Origin: Catellatospora tritici
Lineage (GTDB): Bacteria > Actinomycetota > Actinomycetes > Mycobacteriales > Micromonosporaceae
Length of the DNA: 64,000 nt
Reading direction: 5' to 3'
Assembly (NCBI RefSeq): GCF_019083965.1
Contig: NZ_JAHRCY010000001.1
Location: 639,077-703,076 of the forward strand
Shown: one piece after another, positions 9,400-18,683 of the stretch
Layout of the letters: every line of letters begins with the position of its first letter
Numbering within the stretch: the first letter of the stretch is position 1
Translations under genes and position numbers: made by a program
The notes under the pieces: generated by a model
Database searches by the model: none
What the model was told of the DNA's origin: nothing
The model's input: the letters and a program-made list of their open reading frames with translations, nothing else

Positions 9400-10629
9400 T
9401 CAGCGCCGCGAGAAGCGACTGAGCAGCAGCCGCCCTCCGGACAGGCCCAGGATCAGGATGGTCACCGTGTTCCGGCCGGTCTTGACCGGGTCGCGGTGGT
9501 GTTCGGGGTGCGCCACGGCGGCCACCTGGTGCCGGGGTCGCGGCCGTGGGCTCGGCGGGGTCGGCCGCGGCGTGGGCGACGGCGGCGGCACCACCGGTGC
9601 GGGCAGCACCGGCGGCGCCACGATCGGGCTGGGCAGCAGCGGCAGCGGGCTCGGGCTCGGGGTCGCGCTCGGTGACGGGCTGGGGCGGTGCGGCGGACTC
9701 GGGCTGGGACTCGGCGACGGTGCCGGACTCGGCGAGGGTGACGGGCTCGGGGACGGACTGGGCGAGGGCGACGGGCTGGGCGGCGCGGCGAGCCAGGCGC
9801 CGTCGGTGCTGCTCAGCGGGGAGTCGGTGGCCAATTGCACCGCCGTCGCGCCGCCCAGGTCGATCCGGTACTGGGTGGTGGTCCGGCCCTCGCCGTTGTT
9901 GACCGTGTAGAGGTCGCCGTCGAGCACGGCCGAGGTGCCGTACGTCCCGCCCTGGCGTGGTGCGCCGCCCAGCGCCCGGCGGGTCGCGACGCCCGTGGCC
10001 GGGTCGACCCGGACCAGCACGGGTGGGCCGCCGGTGCTGGAGTCGACGCCGTAGAGCAGCCCGTCGGCGGGGTTCAGGTCCCAGTCGCCCAGGTAGGCCG
10101 GTGTCGACAGGGCGAGGTCGCGCAGCACGTGCCCGAACTTCGGACTGGACGGTCCGATGTCGAGGATGAGCAGACGGTCGTCGGCCTGCAGATAGAGCAG
10201 GCCGTCGGCCGCGGTGCCGCCGTACGCGTGGGAGATCGGGGTGGTCGAACCCGGCGGCCGCCCGCGCACCGGGCCGTGGTCGGTCACGACACCCGTTCGG
10301 GTGATGGAGACGAGGTGTCCGCCGTCGCCGAGCGGCGCCGAGAACCGGCGCGTGGCCACCCCGTAGAGCAGCCGCTGTGCGGCGTCCCAGCCGATGGCGT
10401 TGACGGAAAAGTCCAGGTCGGCGACCAGTCGCACCGCTCCGGTGCGCGGGTCGAGCTCCACCAGGTCGGAGGGCACATTGGGCACCGGAGTGCGCACCTG
10501 CAGCAACACGCCCGGCAGCGGCGCGGCCAGGCCCTTGGCCGGTCCGGCCAGCAGCACCGGAAACGCCATCGCGGCTCCGGCGGCCGCGATGGCGCCGAGG
10601 AAGTGTCGATATCGGGGGCTGGTACGCAT
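9400..10629 (-). CDS. Secreted beta-propeller-like protein with Ser-Pro linker and C-terminal anchor
   Basis: 409 residues. A signal peptide (about 1-35) is followed by a propeller-like domain of about 235 residues with repeating D-P-x-T-G segments (LDPRTGAVR, VDPATGVAT) and blades such as LLYGVATRR. Then comes a Ser-Pro dipeptide linker of roughly 60 residues, a Pro-rich stretch, and a C-terminal hydrophobic segment TVTILILGLSGGRLLL ending in RFSRR. This looks like a surface protein held by a C-terminal helix; no LPxTG sortase motif is seen. Binding partner unknown. Confidence 0.7.
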   Translation of the reverse strand: MRTSPRYRHFLGAIAAAGAAMAFPVLLAGPAKGLAAPLPGVLLQVRTPVPNVPSDLVELDPRTGAVRLVADLDFSVNAIGWDAAQRLLYGVATRRFSAPLGDGGHLVSITRTGVVTDHGPVRGRPPGSTTPISHAYGGTAADGLLYLQADDRLLILDIGPSSPKFGHVLRDLALSTPAYLGDWDLNPADGLLYGVDSSTGGPPVLVRVDPATGVATRRALGGAPRQGGTYGTSAVLDGDLYTVNNGEGRTTTQYRIDLGGATAVQLATDSPLSSTDGAWLAAPPSPSPSPSPSPSPSPSPSPAPSPSPSPSPPHRPSPSPSATPSPSPLPLLPSPIVAPPVLPAPVVPPPSPTPRPTPPSPRPRPRHQVAAVAHPEHHRDPVKTGRNTVTILILGLSGGRLLLSRFSRR

Positions 10630-10683
10630 ACCATCCTGTATAGCCCCAGATGTACAGTTTGGGCGAATCGGCGGAGGAACGGC

Positions 10684-11445
10684 ATGCAGGCGTACGTGAT
10701 CGGCTTACTGTGGTTCCTCGGCGTCTCCGGCCTCGCGGCCGCGGCGGTGGTGCTCATCCGCCGCTCGTGGCCGCCAGACCAGCGCGCCGACATCCACGAT
10801 GTGCTCAGCGTCGTCTTCTCGATGACCGGCACGCTGTACGCCGTCGTCGCCGCGTTCGTCTTCATCGACGTGTGGCAGATCGGCAACGACGCCCGCGCCG
10901 CCACCTACCGGGAAGCCCAGGCGGTGCAGGCGATCACGTGGTCGGCCGAGAACAGCCCGCCCGAGCTGCGCGCCGAGATCACCGCACTGTCCAAGCAGTA
11001 CCTGCACGAGATCCTCGACCAGGAACTGCCCCGTCTTCGTGCCGGCCTGCCCGCCGGCGACGAGGGCTGGACCGTGCTGGACAACCTGCGTTCGGTCAGC
11101 GCCCGGGTGCCCGCGAACGCCGACGACAGCGGCGACAGCCCGGAGTCCGTGGTGCAGACCGTGATGCAGGCCCGCGAGGACCGCCTCGCCCTGGCGGACA
11201 AGCGAATCGGCAGCGTGACCTGGTTCGCGCTGCTGTTCGGGGCACTGCTGGCGGGGATGCCGATCCTGTTCTTCCGGTTCGACCACATCGGTACGCAGCT
11301 GGCCATGACCACCGCCGTGGTCGGCATGATCACCCTGCTGCTGGTGACGATCCACCAGATCGAGCGGCCGTTCACCAGCACCGAACGCGTGCCCGCCACC
11401 GGGTACCAGAACGCCGTGACCCGCCTGGACTCCCTCGGCACCTGA
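10684..11445 (+). CDS. DUF4239-like membrane protein
   Basis: 253 residues, ATG with GAGGAACGGC upstream. Two N-terminal hydrophobic segments (about 4-24 and 40-62), a soluble helical middle and two C-terminal segments (about 178-198 and 206-226) match the bestrophin-like DUF4239 layout. The central HxxxLxxxL-type helices carry many acidic residues. Function is unknown for the family. Divergent from the propeller gene with 54 bp between starts. Confidence 0.65.
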   Translation: MQAYVIGLLWFLGVSGLAAAAVVLIRRSWPPDQRADIHDVLSVVFSMTGTLYAVVAAFVFIDVWQIGNDARAATYREAQAVQAITWSAENSPPELRAEITALSKQYLHEILDQELPRLRAGLPAGDEGWTVLDNLRSVSARVPANADDSGDSPESVVQTVMQAREDRLALADKRIGSVTWFALLFGALLAGMPILFFRFDHIGTQLAMTTAVVGMITLLLVTIHQIERPFTSTERVPATGYQNAVTRLDSLGT

Positions 11446-11458
11446 CCCACCACCGCGG

Positions 11459-11514
11459 CCCGGCGCCCGCCCAGCGTCTATGAAAACCCGGCGCCCGCCC
11501 AGCGTCTATGAAAA
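11459..11514. repeat. Perfect 28-bp tandem duplication
   Basis: Two identical 28-bp copies (11459-11486 and 11487-11514) lie head to tail between two convergent genes. Each ends in CAGCGTCTATGAAAA. The second copy contains the TAG stop of the minus-strand gene ending at 11506. A similar motif, CAGCGTTTATGAAAA, borders the long hairpin near 29330, so the motif belongs to a dispersed family. Confidence 0.85.
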
Positions 11515-11937
11515 CTCGGAGCCGAAGCCGGAGCCGGAGTTCGGGCGGGGGCGGCGGGCGCTCAGGAAGGCGACGGGGCCGACCAGGGCCATACCACCGA
11601 GGGCGAGCAGCGCCAGGCCCAGCCACGAGTTGGCCAGCTGATCGCCTTCGGTGGTGCCACCCACGGCGAACACCATCACCAGGAACCACGGCACGGCCGC
11701 GAACCACCACGCCCACGGCACGCCGACCGCGGTCCGGGCGAACCAGATCAGGAACACGTTCGCCCCGACCGCCAGCGGCAACACCCACACCGCGGGCCAG
11801 CCGCCGAGCCGCAGCCCGGTGCAGGCCGCCTCGGCGAAGGCGGTCAGCACGCCGAGCACCACGGCCAGCGCCGCCCCGACCACGCGCAGCAGCAGATCCA
11901 CCGCGCGCAGGGCGGGGCGTGTCTCCAGCGTGGTCAC
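11506..11937 (-). CDS. Small membrane protein coupled to mshB
   Basis: 143 residues with four predicted transmembrane segments ([72 protein letters not shown]). The GTG at 11937 overlaps the mshB stop by 4 bp (GTGA), which fixes the start and implies translational coupling. The protein ends inside the 28-bp tandem repeat ([10 protein letters not shown]), so its last residues may have been altered by the repeat. Function unknown. Confidence 0.7.
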   Translation of the reverse strand: MTTLETRPALRAVDLLLRVVGAALAVVLGVLTAFAEAACTGLRLGGWPAVWVLPLAVGANVFLIWFARTAVGVPWAWWFAAVPWFLVMVFAVGGTTEGDQLANSWLGLALLALGGMALVGPVAFLSARRPRPNSGSGFGSEFS

Positions 11938-12791
11938 CCCAGTCCGGCGAACAGGTCGGTCTCCCAGCCGTACGGCCCGTCGCCGCGCCCCCGCTCCCCC
12001 AGCGCCAGCGTGTAGTGCTCGACGCCCATGAACTCCTGCCCGAAGTTGCCGGCGATCGAGTACAGCCAGGACGTCTCGGGGATCTGCGTGGCGTGCGCCC
12101 TCAGCGCGGCGATCTTGGCGTCGTGGTAGTCGGAGCCGTCGATGCACGCGGCCACCTGGTCGTCGGGCGTGCCGAACGGGAAGTCCTCGACGCTGGTGAT
12201 GCCCGCGAACGGGTTGTCGGTCGAGTCGCGCAACGCCTCGACGCCCGCCTTGAGCACGCTCAGCGGCATCGCGGTCCAGTAGATCTTCTTCGGCCCGAAG
12301 CCCCGCTCGGCGGCGAGCTCGCTGGCCCGCATCGCGACCCGGTGCGCCTGGATGTGGTCGGGGTGACCGTAGAAGCCGTTCGCGTCGTACGTGACGACGA
12401 TCTGCGGCCGCACCTCGTCCATGATCGCGAGCAGGTGGGCCGAGGCCTCCTCGAGGTCCGCGCCCCAGAACGCGCGCGGGTGCTCGTTGGCCGGGGTGCC
12501 CATCATGCCGGAGTCGCGGTAGCGCCCGGCACCGCCGAGCTGCCGGTGGTCGATGTTCCCGAGCGCCGCCAGCGCGGCGCGCAGCTCGGTGAGCCGGTAG
12601 CCGCCGAGCTGGTCGGCCTGGCTCGCCTCCAGCTGGGCGAGCTCGGGCACGTGAATCTCGCCCTCCTCGCCGAGGGTGCAGGTCACCAGGGTCACCTTGG
12701 CGCCCAGGGCGGCGTAGTGCGCCATGGTCGCGCCGGTGCCGATGGACTCGTCGTCGGGGTGTGCGTGAACGAACAGAATGCTGCGGGCCAC
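11934..12791 (-). CDS. mshB: Mycothiol biosynthesis deacetylase MshB
   Basis: 285 residues, GTG start. MshB removes the acetyl group from 1-O-(2-acetamido-2-deoxy-alpha-D-glucopyranosyl)-myo-inositol in mycothiol synthesis, a cytosolic zinc enzyme. The family motif HAHPDDE is at residues 9-15, giving zinc ligands His11 and Asp14 and base Asp13, and GHPDHIQAH holds the third ligand. Length fits the family. It is followed by the small membrane protein in a 4-bp overlap. Mycothiol is specific to actinobacteria. Confidence 0.93.
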   Translation of the reverse strand: MARSILFVHAHPDDESIGTGATMAHYAALGAKVTLVTCTLGEEGEIHVPELAQLEASQADQLGGYRLTELRAALAALGNIDHRQLGGAGRYRDSGMMGTPANEHPRAFWGADLEEASAHLLAIMDEVRPQIVVTYDANGFYGHPDHIQAHRVAMRASELAAERGFGPKKIYWTAMPLSVLKAGVEALRDSTDNPFAGITSVEDFPFGTPDDQVAACIDGSDYHDAKIAALRAHATQIPETSWLYSIAGNFGQEFMGVEHYTLALGERGRGDGPYGWETDLFAGLG

Positions 12792-12858
12792 CCGGTCACT
12801 CTAGCCCGCATCAGGCAAACCGCCACGCGCCAGCCCGTCGCGTCGATAGCATCCGGCC

Positions 12859-14613
12859 ATGGGTGAGCAGCAGGTCCGGCCCGGTACGGGCCGACACACC
12901 ATTGCCGTGAGCAGCGACGGTCTACGGGTCGGCCATCTGCATCACGGCGTGCTGCGTTTGTGCGAACTTCCGGCCGGACGCGTCACCACACTCGCCACCG
13001 GTGTCGACACGTTCGCCTTCGACCGCACCGGCGCGACCGTGGTGTGGATCTCCGGGGGCTGGCTGCACCACCGTCAGGCCACCGGACCGGTGCCGACCCC
13101 GGGCCCGGTCGACCAGGCCCGACCGGACCCGACCGGCCGCCGTCTGGCCTACCTGTACGACGGCGCCATCCGGGTCGCCCCGATCGGCCCCGTCGCCGAG
13201 GGCGGCGACGAGCTGCTGGCCGGGGAGCCGGACGGGGTGCGCTGGGGCGAGGCCGACCCGCACGCGGCCTACTTCGGGCGCGACACCGGCTGGTGGTGGG
13301 CGCCCGACGGGGAGAGCATCATGGCCACCCGCCGCCAGGGCGACCAGGTGTCACTGCACCTGCTCGACCTCGACGGCGGCTGGGTGGACGTGCACTGGGA
13401 CCGCGAGATCTACCCGTACCTGGGGGCGGTGCGGTGGGCCGACGGCGGGCCGCTGATCACGGTGCTGCGCCGCTCGCAGGGGCACGGCCTGATCCTGGCC
13501 GTGGACCGGCGCACCGGGGAGACCCAGGTGCACGCCGAGCTGGCCGATCCGCGCTGGGTGAACCCGGTCGACGGGACGCCCCGCCACCTGGCCGACGGCC
13601 GGGTCCTGGTCGGCGGCGAGATCTCCCACGACGGGTACGACGCGCGCTGCCTGTTCGCCGACGGCACCCTGCTCACCCCGCCCACGCTGTACGTCCGCCG
13701 GGTCGTGGGCCGCCTCGGCCCGGGCTCCACCGGCGGTGAGCTGGGCGACCTGCTCGTCGAGGCGAGTGAGGGCGAGCCCGCCGAGCAGCACCTGTTCCGA
13801 GTCCGCAGCAGCACCAGCGGCGGCATGGTGGTGCACCGGCTGACCAGCGCCCCGGGCTGGCACAGCGCCGAGTGCGGCGGCGACACCGTCGTCACCGGCC
13901 TGCGCAGCCTCGACGACGAGGACGAGCAGATCACCGTATGGCACGCCGGACGGCAGATCGTCGAACTGACCCCGCGCCGGGCCGTACCGGCCAGCCTCGC
14001 CCGCCCGACCCTGGACCGGGTCACCGACCGACGTCTGCCCACCGCGGTGCTCTACCCGCCCGGCCACGTCTTCGGCCGCCGTCTGCCGGTGCTGCTCCTG
14101 CTCCCCGACACCCCCACCGCCCAGCAGGTACGCAGCGACCACGCCGCCTTCGCCGACGCCCGCGCCTGGGCCGAGGCCGGGTTCGCGGTGGTGCTGGTCG
14201 ACGGCCGGGGCACCGTCGGCGTGTCCCCCAGCTTCGAGAAGGTCACCCACCGCCGGGTCGTGGACCTGGCCGTCGGCGACCAGGCCGACGCCCTCCGCCT
14301 GCTCGCCGACAAGCACTCCGACCTGGACATGACCCGGGTGACCGCGTACGGCACCGGCTTCGGCGGCTGGCTGGCCGCGGTGCTGGCCGCCCGCCGCCCC
14401 GACACCGTCCGCGCCGCGATCGCGGTCGACCCGTGGGACTGGTCGACGCTGCCGGTGCCGCTGGCCGAGCGGTATCTGGGGCCGCGGGAGCTGGACAGTG
14501 AGACCTACGCCCGCCACGACCTGGGCGAGCTCCCCGACACCGTCGTCACCCCACCCAACGAGAAGGAAGGGCACCTTCTTATCGCGCTGCGTATAGGAAG
14601 GGCGCCCTCTTAA
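12859..14613 (+). CDS. S9-family peptidase homolog, nucleophile lost and C-terminus truncated
   Basis: 584 residues. An N-terminal propeller-like region (about 1-370) precedes an alpha/beta-hydrolase part (about 390-565), as in DPP-IV/prolyl oligopeptidase proteins. The nucleophile elbow reads G498-T-G500-F-G502: Gly500 stands where the catalytic Ser should be. The chain then ends before the usual HG.xDD (Asp) and His segments. From base 14560, about residue 568, the coding sequence runs into a GGAAGGGC-type intergenic repeat that supplies the last 17 residues and the TAA. It is probably not an active peptidase. Confidence 0.75.
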   Translation: MGEQQVRPGTGRHTIAVSSDGLRVGHLHHGVLRLCELPAGRVTTLATGVDTFAFDRTGATVVWISGGWLHHRQATGPVPTPGPVDQARPDPTGRRLAYLYDGAIRVAPIGPVAEGGDELLAGEPDGVRWGEADPHAAYFGRDTGWWWAPDGESIMATRRQGDQVSLHLLDLDGGWVDVHWDREIYPYLGAVRWADGGPLITVLRRSQGHGLILAVDRRTGETQVHAELADPRWVNPVDGTPRHLADGRVLVGGEISHDGYDARCLFADGTLLTPPTLYVRRVVGRLGPGSTGGELGDLLVEASEGEPAEQHLFRVRSSTSGGMVVHRLTSAPGWHSAECGGDTVVTGLRSLDDEDEQITVWHAGRQIVELTPRRAVPASLARPTLDRVTDRRLPTAVLYPPGHVFGRRLPVLLLLPDTPTAQQVRSDHAAFADARAWAEAGFAVVLVDGRGTVGVSPSFEKVTHRRVVDLAVGDQADALRLLADKHSDLDMTRVTAYGTGFGGWLAAVLAARRPDTVRAAIAVDPWDWSTLPVPLAERYLGPRELDSETYARHDLGELPDTVVTPPNEKEGHLLIALRIGRAPS

Positions 14614-14614
14614 C
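14560..14614. repeat. GGAAGGGC-type short repeat at the end of the S9 gene
   Basis: Two related units, GGAAGGGCACCTTCTTA and GGAAGGGCGCCCTCTTA, are separated by TCGCGCTGCGTATA. The first is an imperfect palindrome (GAAGGGCACCTTC). Similar units are recalled as common intergenic repeats in Micromonosporaceae; that is memory, not a search. Here the repeat replaces the end of a coding region. Confidence 0.7.
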
Positions 14615-14653
14615 CCCTCACCCTCAGGGGCGCAAGCGTCTAGGCTCGTGATC

Positions 14654-16090
14654 ATGTCCTATTTTGACGTGGGGGAAGCGGCTGTCTCGGCAGCTCTCGA
14701 CGCGGGAGCGCGGTACGCCGACGCGCGGGTGATGCACCGGCGCTACGAATCCATGGACGCCCGCAACGGCGAGATCGAAGACCTGTCCTCGACCGAATCC
14801 GCGGGCATCGGCGTACGCGCGCTGGTCGGTTCGAGCTGGGGCTTCTACGCCGTACCCGAGCTGTCCGACAGCGCGGCCCGCCTGGCCGGCGCTCGCGCCA
14901 CGGCCATCGCCAAGGCCAGCGCCAGCGTCGCCGGACGGGCGACCGACCTGGTGCCGACCACGGTCAGCACCGCGACCTGGGCCAGCGAATGCCTGATCGA
15001 CCCGCTGGCGGTGCCGCTGTCGGACAAGGGCGACCTGCTCACGCACGCCACCAAGACGATGCGCGAGCACGGCGCCGACGTGGCCACCGCCCTCTACTCC
15101 GTCTGGGACACCCGCAAGTGGTTCGTCTCCAGCGAGGGCCACCGCATCGACCAGCACGTACGCGAGTGCGGCGCGGGTATCCAGGCGACCAGCATCGGCG
15201 AGGGCGAGACCCAGGTCCGCTCCTACCCGGCCTCGCGCGGCCAGTACGGCACCCGCGGCTGGGAGCTGATCCAGGGCCTGGACCTGCTCGGCAACGCCGC
15301 CCGCGTGGCCGAGGAGTCCCGCGAGCTGCTGACCGCCCCGCAGTGCCCGAGCGGCGAGACCACCCTCATCCTCGGCCCCGAGCAGCTGTTCCTGCAGATC
15401 CACGAGTCCGTCGGCCACGCCATCGAACTCGACCGCATCCTCGGCTGGGAGGCCGCCTTCGCGGGCACCTCCTGGCTGGACCTCTCCCAGCTCGGCTCGC
15501 TGCGCTACGGCTCCGAACTCATGAACATCACCATCGACCCCACCCTGCCCGGCGCACTCGGCAGCTTCGGCTTCGACGACGAGGGCACCCCCGCCGCCAA
15601 GCGGTACGCGGTACGCGACGGCATCTGGGTCGGCGTCCTGGCCGGACGCGACTCCGCCGCCCTGGCCGGACTCGACTACGCGGGCAGCGTCCGCGCCGAC
15701 GGCTGGTCCCGCCTGCCCATGGTCCGCATGACCAACGTGGGCCTGGAACCCGGCCCGCACACCCTCGAGCAGATCATCGCCGAGACCGACGACGGCATCT
15801 TCATGGAGAACAACCGCTCCTGGTCCATCGACGACAAGCGGCTCAACTTCCAGTTCGGCTGCGAGGTCGCGTACGAGGTGAAGCACGGCAAGCGCGGCCG
15901 CCTGCTGCGCAACCCCAGCTACACCGGCATCGGCCCCAAGTTCTGGCAGTCCATGGACATGCTCTCGTCCGAGATCGAGTACTGGGGCACGCCCAACTGC
16001 GGCAAGGGTCAGCCGACCCAGTCCGGTCACACCGGTCACCCGGCCGCACCGGCCCGCTTCCAGGGCGTACGGGTCGGAGTCCGCGCATGA
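14654..16090 (+). CDS. tldD: TldD family metalloprotease
   Basis: 478 residues. TldD and TldE form a heteromeric cytosolic zinc protease that degrades unfolded peptides and, in enterobacteria, matures microcin B17 and takes part in CcdA turnover. The active-site motif HESVGH is near residue 250 (HESVGHAIELDR), followed by a downstream Cys/His-bearing C-terminal half as in TldD. The ATG at 14654 is preferred; an in-frame GTG two codons earlier is possible. The gene overlaps tldE by 4 bp. Confidence 0.9.
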   Translation: MSYFDVGEAAVSAALDAGARYADARVMHRRYESMDARNGEIEDLSSTESAGIGVRALVGSSWGFYAVPELSDSAARLAGARATAIAKASASVAGRATDLVPTTVSTATWASECLIDPLAVPLSDKGDLLTHATKTMREHGADVATALYSVWDTRKWFVSSEGHRIDQHVRECGAGIQATSIGEGETQVRSYPASRGQYGTRGWELIQGLDLLGNAARVAEESRELLTAPQCPSGETTLILGPEQLFLQIHESVGHAIELDRILGWEAAFAGTSWLDLSQLGSLRYGSELMNITIDPTLPGALGSFGFDDEGTPAAKRYAVRDGIWVGVLAGRDSAALAGLDYAGSVRADGWSRLPMVRMTNVGLEPGPHTLEQIIAETDDGIFMENNRSWSIDDKRLNFQFGCEVAYEVKHGKRGRLLRNPSYTGIGPKFWQSMDMLSSEIEYWGTPNCGKGQPTQSGHTGHPAAPARFQGVRVGVRA

Positions 16091-17403
16091 CCGACGTCGA
16101 GAAGATCGCCGACCAGGTCCTCGACCTGGCCCGTCGTGCCCTGCCCGGCGGCGAGGTCGAGGTGGGGGCCGACAGTGTGCACCGGGCGCTGACCCGGTTC
16201 GCCAACTCGTTCATCCACCAGAACGTCACCGAGGACAGCGTCACCGTCCGGCTGCGCGCCCACGTCGACGGCCGCACCGTCACCACCATGACCACGTTGA
16301 CCGGCCCCGAGGGCCTGACTTCGCTGGTCGACCGCACGGTGGCCGCCGTCCGCTCCGCCCCACGCGACCCCGGCTGGCCCGGCCTGCCCGGCCCGTCTCC
16401 ACTCCAGCTCCCCGGCACGGTCGACGCCGCCACCCGCGACGCCTCCCCCGACGACCGGGCCGCCCGCGTCCGCGCGTTCGTCGACGCGGCCAAGGGTCTG
16501 GAGACCGCGGGCTACTGCCAGACCGGCCACTGGACCGGCACTTACCGCAACAGCGCCGGTCAGGCCCTGACCGCTTCGGCCACTACCGCCGACATGGACG
16601 GCATCGTCCGGGACTCCGGCGCCGACGGCGTGGCCCGCCGCTCCAGCCGGGCCCTGTCCGAGCTGGACGGCGCCGCCCTGGGCACCCGCGCCTACGCCAA
16701 GGCGACCAGCCAGCGCGACCCGATCGAACTCCCACCCGACCGGTACGAGGTGATCCTCGAACCTGAGGCCGTCGGCGACCTGCTCACCAACTTCGCCTAC
16801 TTCGGCTTCAACGCCAAAGCCCACGCCGAGCGCCGCAGCTTCGCCCAGCTCGGCACCGCGCAGTTCGACGAGCAGATCACGCTGTACGACGACCCGCGCC
16901 AGCCCTTCGACGTCGAGGGCAGCCCGCGCGGCCGCCTCGTCCTCGTCGACAAGGGCGTGACCAGCGCCCTCGCCCACGACCGCCGCACGGCTGCCACGGG
17001 CGGGATGGTCTCCACGGGCCACGGCGGCGACCCGTCCTGGGGCCCGATGCCCGACAGCTTCGGCTTCGAGCCGGGCTCCGCCACCGTCTCGTCGATGATC
17101 TCCAAGGTGGAGCGCGGGCTGCTCGTCTCCGACCTCTGGTACACCCGCGTGCTCGATCCGCGCCAGCTCGCCCTGACCGGCCTGACCCGCAACGGCGTCT
17201 GGCTGATCGAAAACGGCGAGGTCACCCGGCCGGTGCGCAACCTGCGCTTCACCCAGGCGTACCCGCAGGCGCTGGCCCCCGGTCAGGTCCTCGGCGTCGG
17301 TGGCGAAGCGGTCCCGCAACCGTCGCGAATGTTCCTCGGCTCATGGACGGCCCCCGCCCTGCACCTGGCCTCCTGGAACATGACCGGCGGCGCATCCGGC
17401 TGA
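16087..17403 (+). CDS. tldE: TldE/PmbA family protein
   Basis: 438 residues. This is the non-metal partner of TldD; it has no HExxxH motif, as expected. The start ATG at 16087 overlaps the tldD stop (ATGA), showing translational coupling. Family-like segments include NSFIHQNVTEDSVTVRLRAH near the N-terminus and GLLVSDLWYTRVLDPRQLALTGLTRNG near the C-terminus. No small RiPP-precursor gene is visible beside the pair, so a housekeeping role is more likely than peptide maturation. Confidence 0.9.
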   Translation: MTDVEKIADQVLDLARRALPGGEVEVGADSVHRALTRFANSFIHQNVTEDSVTVRLRAHVDGRTVTTMTTLTGPEGLTSLVDRTVAAVRSAPRDPGWPGLPGPSPLQLPGTVDAATRDASPDDRAARVRAFVDAAKGLETAGYCQTGHWTGTYRNSAGQALTASATTADMDGIVRDSGADGVARRSSRALSELDGAALGTRAYAKATSQRDPIELPPDRYEVILEPEAVGDLLTNFAYFGFNAKAHAERRSFAQLGTAQFDEQITLYDDPRQPFDVEGSPRGRLVLVDKGVTSALAHDRRTAATGGMVSTGHGGDPSWGPMPDSFGFEPGSATVSSMISKVERGLLVSDLWYTRVLDPRQLALTGLTRNGVWLIENGEVTRPVRNLRFTQAYPQALAPGQVLGVGGEAVPQPSRMFLGSWTAPALHLASWNMTGGASG

Positions 17404-17404
17404 G

Positions 17405-17476
17405 CAAGATCCCTCAAGTTGCCGGGCAATCGTGGGAAAGCGTCCCCAAGATACGCCCGACTGCCCGGCAACTTGA
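17405..17476. repeat. Inverted repeat of the CAAGTTGCCGGGCAATCG family
   Basis: Arms at 17414-17432 and 17458-17476 (19 bp, one mismatch) could fold into a hairpin. It lies just after tldE and could end its transcript. The same unit, including the leading CAAGAT, recurs three times at 35296-35428, so this is a dispersed element and not a simple terminator. Confidence 0.85.
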
Positions 17477-17860
17477 CCGATAGACGTCGCGGTGTGAGTT
17501 CATCCGGATAGGTGTGACGACGGGAGTCGGCCGTCTGCTCGGCACATCGCCAGGTCGGTGTGGACGTTCGACGACGACCTGCTGGTCGCGGCGCATAGTC
17601 GGCGGTGCGTGCGACCGGTACGTCGCGCACTTCGAGCAGCCGTGGGGCGCCGCCCGCGCGGCTTCCTGATTACTCGGTCAGCCCGGACCGCGGCGCGGTC
17701 AACGACGTTGTGCGGCGGGGCGCTGCGGCTCGGACCGATGCCGAGCGATCGTTAACATCACAGTGTCCCCGGTCACATGATCGACATCTTTCGGCGTACC
17801 GTGTGGTGATTGATCCACGCACGTGTTCCCACGAACTGGTATATCAGGGAGCGACGAAAG
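17477..17860. other. Non-coding interval upstream of the sdh operon
   Basis: About 380 bp without a credible gene; short frames here lack ribosome sites and family sequence. It should hold the sdh promoter. GTTAACATCACAGTG at about 17752-17766 and the AT-richer stretch before 17850 are the only departures from high GC, but no clear -35/-10 pair was assigned. Confidence 0.5.
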
Positions 17861-18667
17861 ATGACGACGACGGCAACGAGGCCGATCGGCGCGCGTCCGC
17901 GCGCTGCGATCGAAGCCAAGACGTTGCGCACGGACCGCTGGTGGCTGGCGCCACTGCTGACGGTGATCGGACTGACCGCCTGGGTCGCCTACGCGACCTT
18001 CCGGGTGTTCATGCAGAAGTATTACTGGGTCGGGGCCTATCACTACCTCACCCCGTTCTACTCCCCCTGCGTGTCGAAGGGCTGCGTGCCGGAGGCCTCG
18101 GAGTTCGGGCAGCCGCTGCCGGACAGCCCCTGGATCCCGTACGCGGCGCTGTCCCTGCCGTTCCTGCTGCTGTTCCGGCTGACCTGCTACTACTACCGCA
18201 AGGCGTACTACCGGTCGTTCTGGATGTCGCCGCCCGCGTGCGCGGTGCCCGACGGCCACGGCGCGTACTCGGGTGAGACGCGCTTCCCGCTCGTCTTCCA
18301 GAACGCGCACCGGTACGCCTTCTACGCCGCCGTGCTCATCAGCCTCATCAACACCTGGGACGCCGTGCTCGCGATGCACTCGCCGACCGGCTTCGGGTTC
18401 GGCCTGGGCAACGTGATCCTGTGGGTCAACGTGATCATGCTGTGGGCGTACACCGCCTCGTGCCACTCGTGCCGCCACATCATGGGCGGCCGACTCAAGC
18501 ACTTCTCCAAGCACCCGGTGCGCTACAAGCTGTGGGGCTTCGTGTCGAAGCTGAACACCCGGCACATGGGTCTGGCCTGGACCACGCTGGCCACGCTGGC
18601 GCTGACGGACTTCTACATCATGGCCGTCTCCGCCGGCTGGATCAACGACCTGCGGTTCATCGGCTGA
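17861..18667 (+). CDS. sdhC: Succinate dehydrogenase membrane anchor subunit
   Basis: 268 residues with about five transmembrane segments. It begins MTTTATRPIGARPR at ATG 17861, with AGGGA upstream. Histidines in or near the helices (NAHRYAF, CHSCRHIMGG, LNTRHMGL) can bind heme. It anchors the SdhA-SdhB pair and passes electrons to the quinone pool. A single anchor of this size upstream of sdhA-sdhB matches the Sdh1-type operon of M. tuberculosis (Rv0249c-Rv0247c). Spacing to sdhA is 16 bp, so one operon is likely. Confidence 0.85.
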   Translation: MTTTATRPIGARPRAAIEAKTLRTDRWWLAPLLTVIGLTAWVAYATFRVFMQKYYWVGAYHYLTPFYSPCVSKGCVPEASEFGQPLPDSPWIPYAALSLPFLLLFRLTCYYYRKAYYRSFWMSPPACAVPDGHGAYSGETRFPLVFQNAHRYAFYAAVLISLINTWDAVLAMHSPTGFGFGLGNVILWVNVIMLWAYTASCHSCRHIMGGRLKHFSKHPVRYKLWGFVSKLNTRHMGLAWTTLATLALTDFYIMAVSAGWINDLRFIG

Positions 18668-18683
18668 GGGGCGACGACGACTT

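Noticed and set aside
14654-17403. TldD-TldE as part of a peptide (RiPP) maturation locus
   Set aside because: No small precursor gene, export gene or other modifying enzyme lies next to the pair.
17558-17755. Small genes in the interval before the sdh operon
   Set aside because: The short frames have no ribosome site, no recognisable sequence and overlap each other on both strands.
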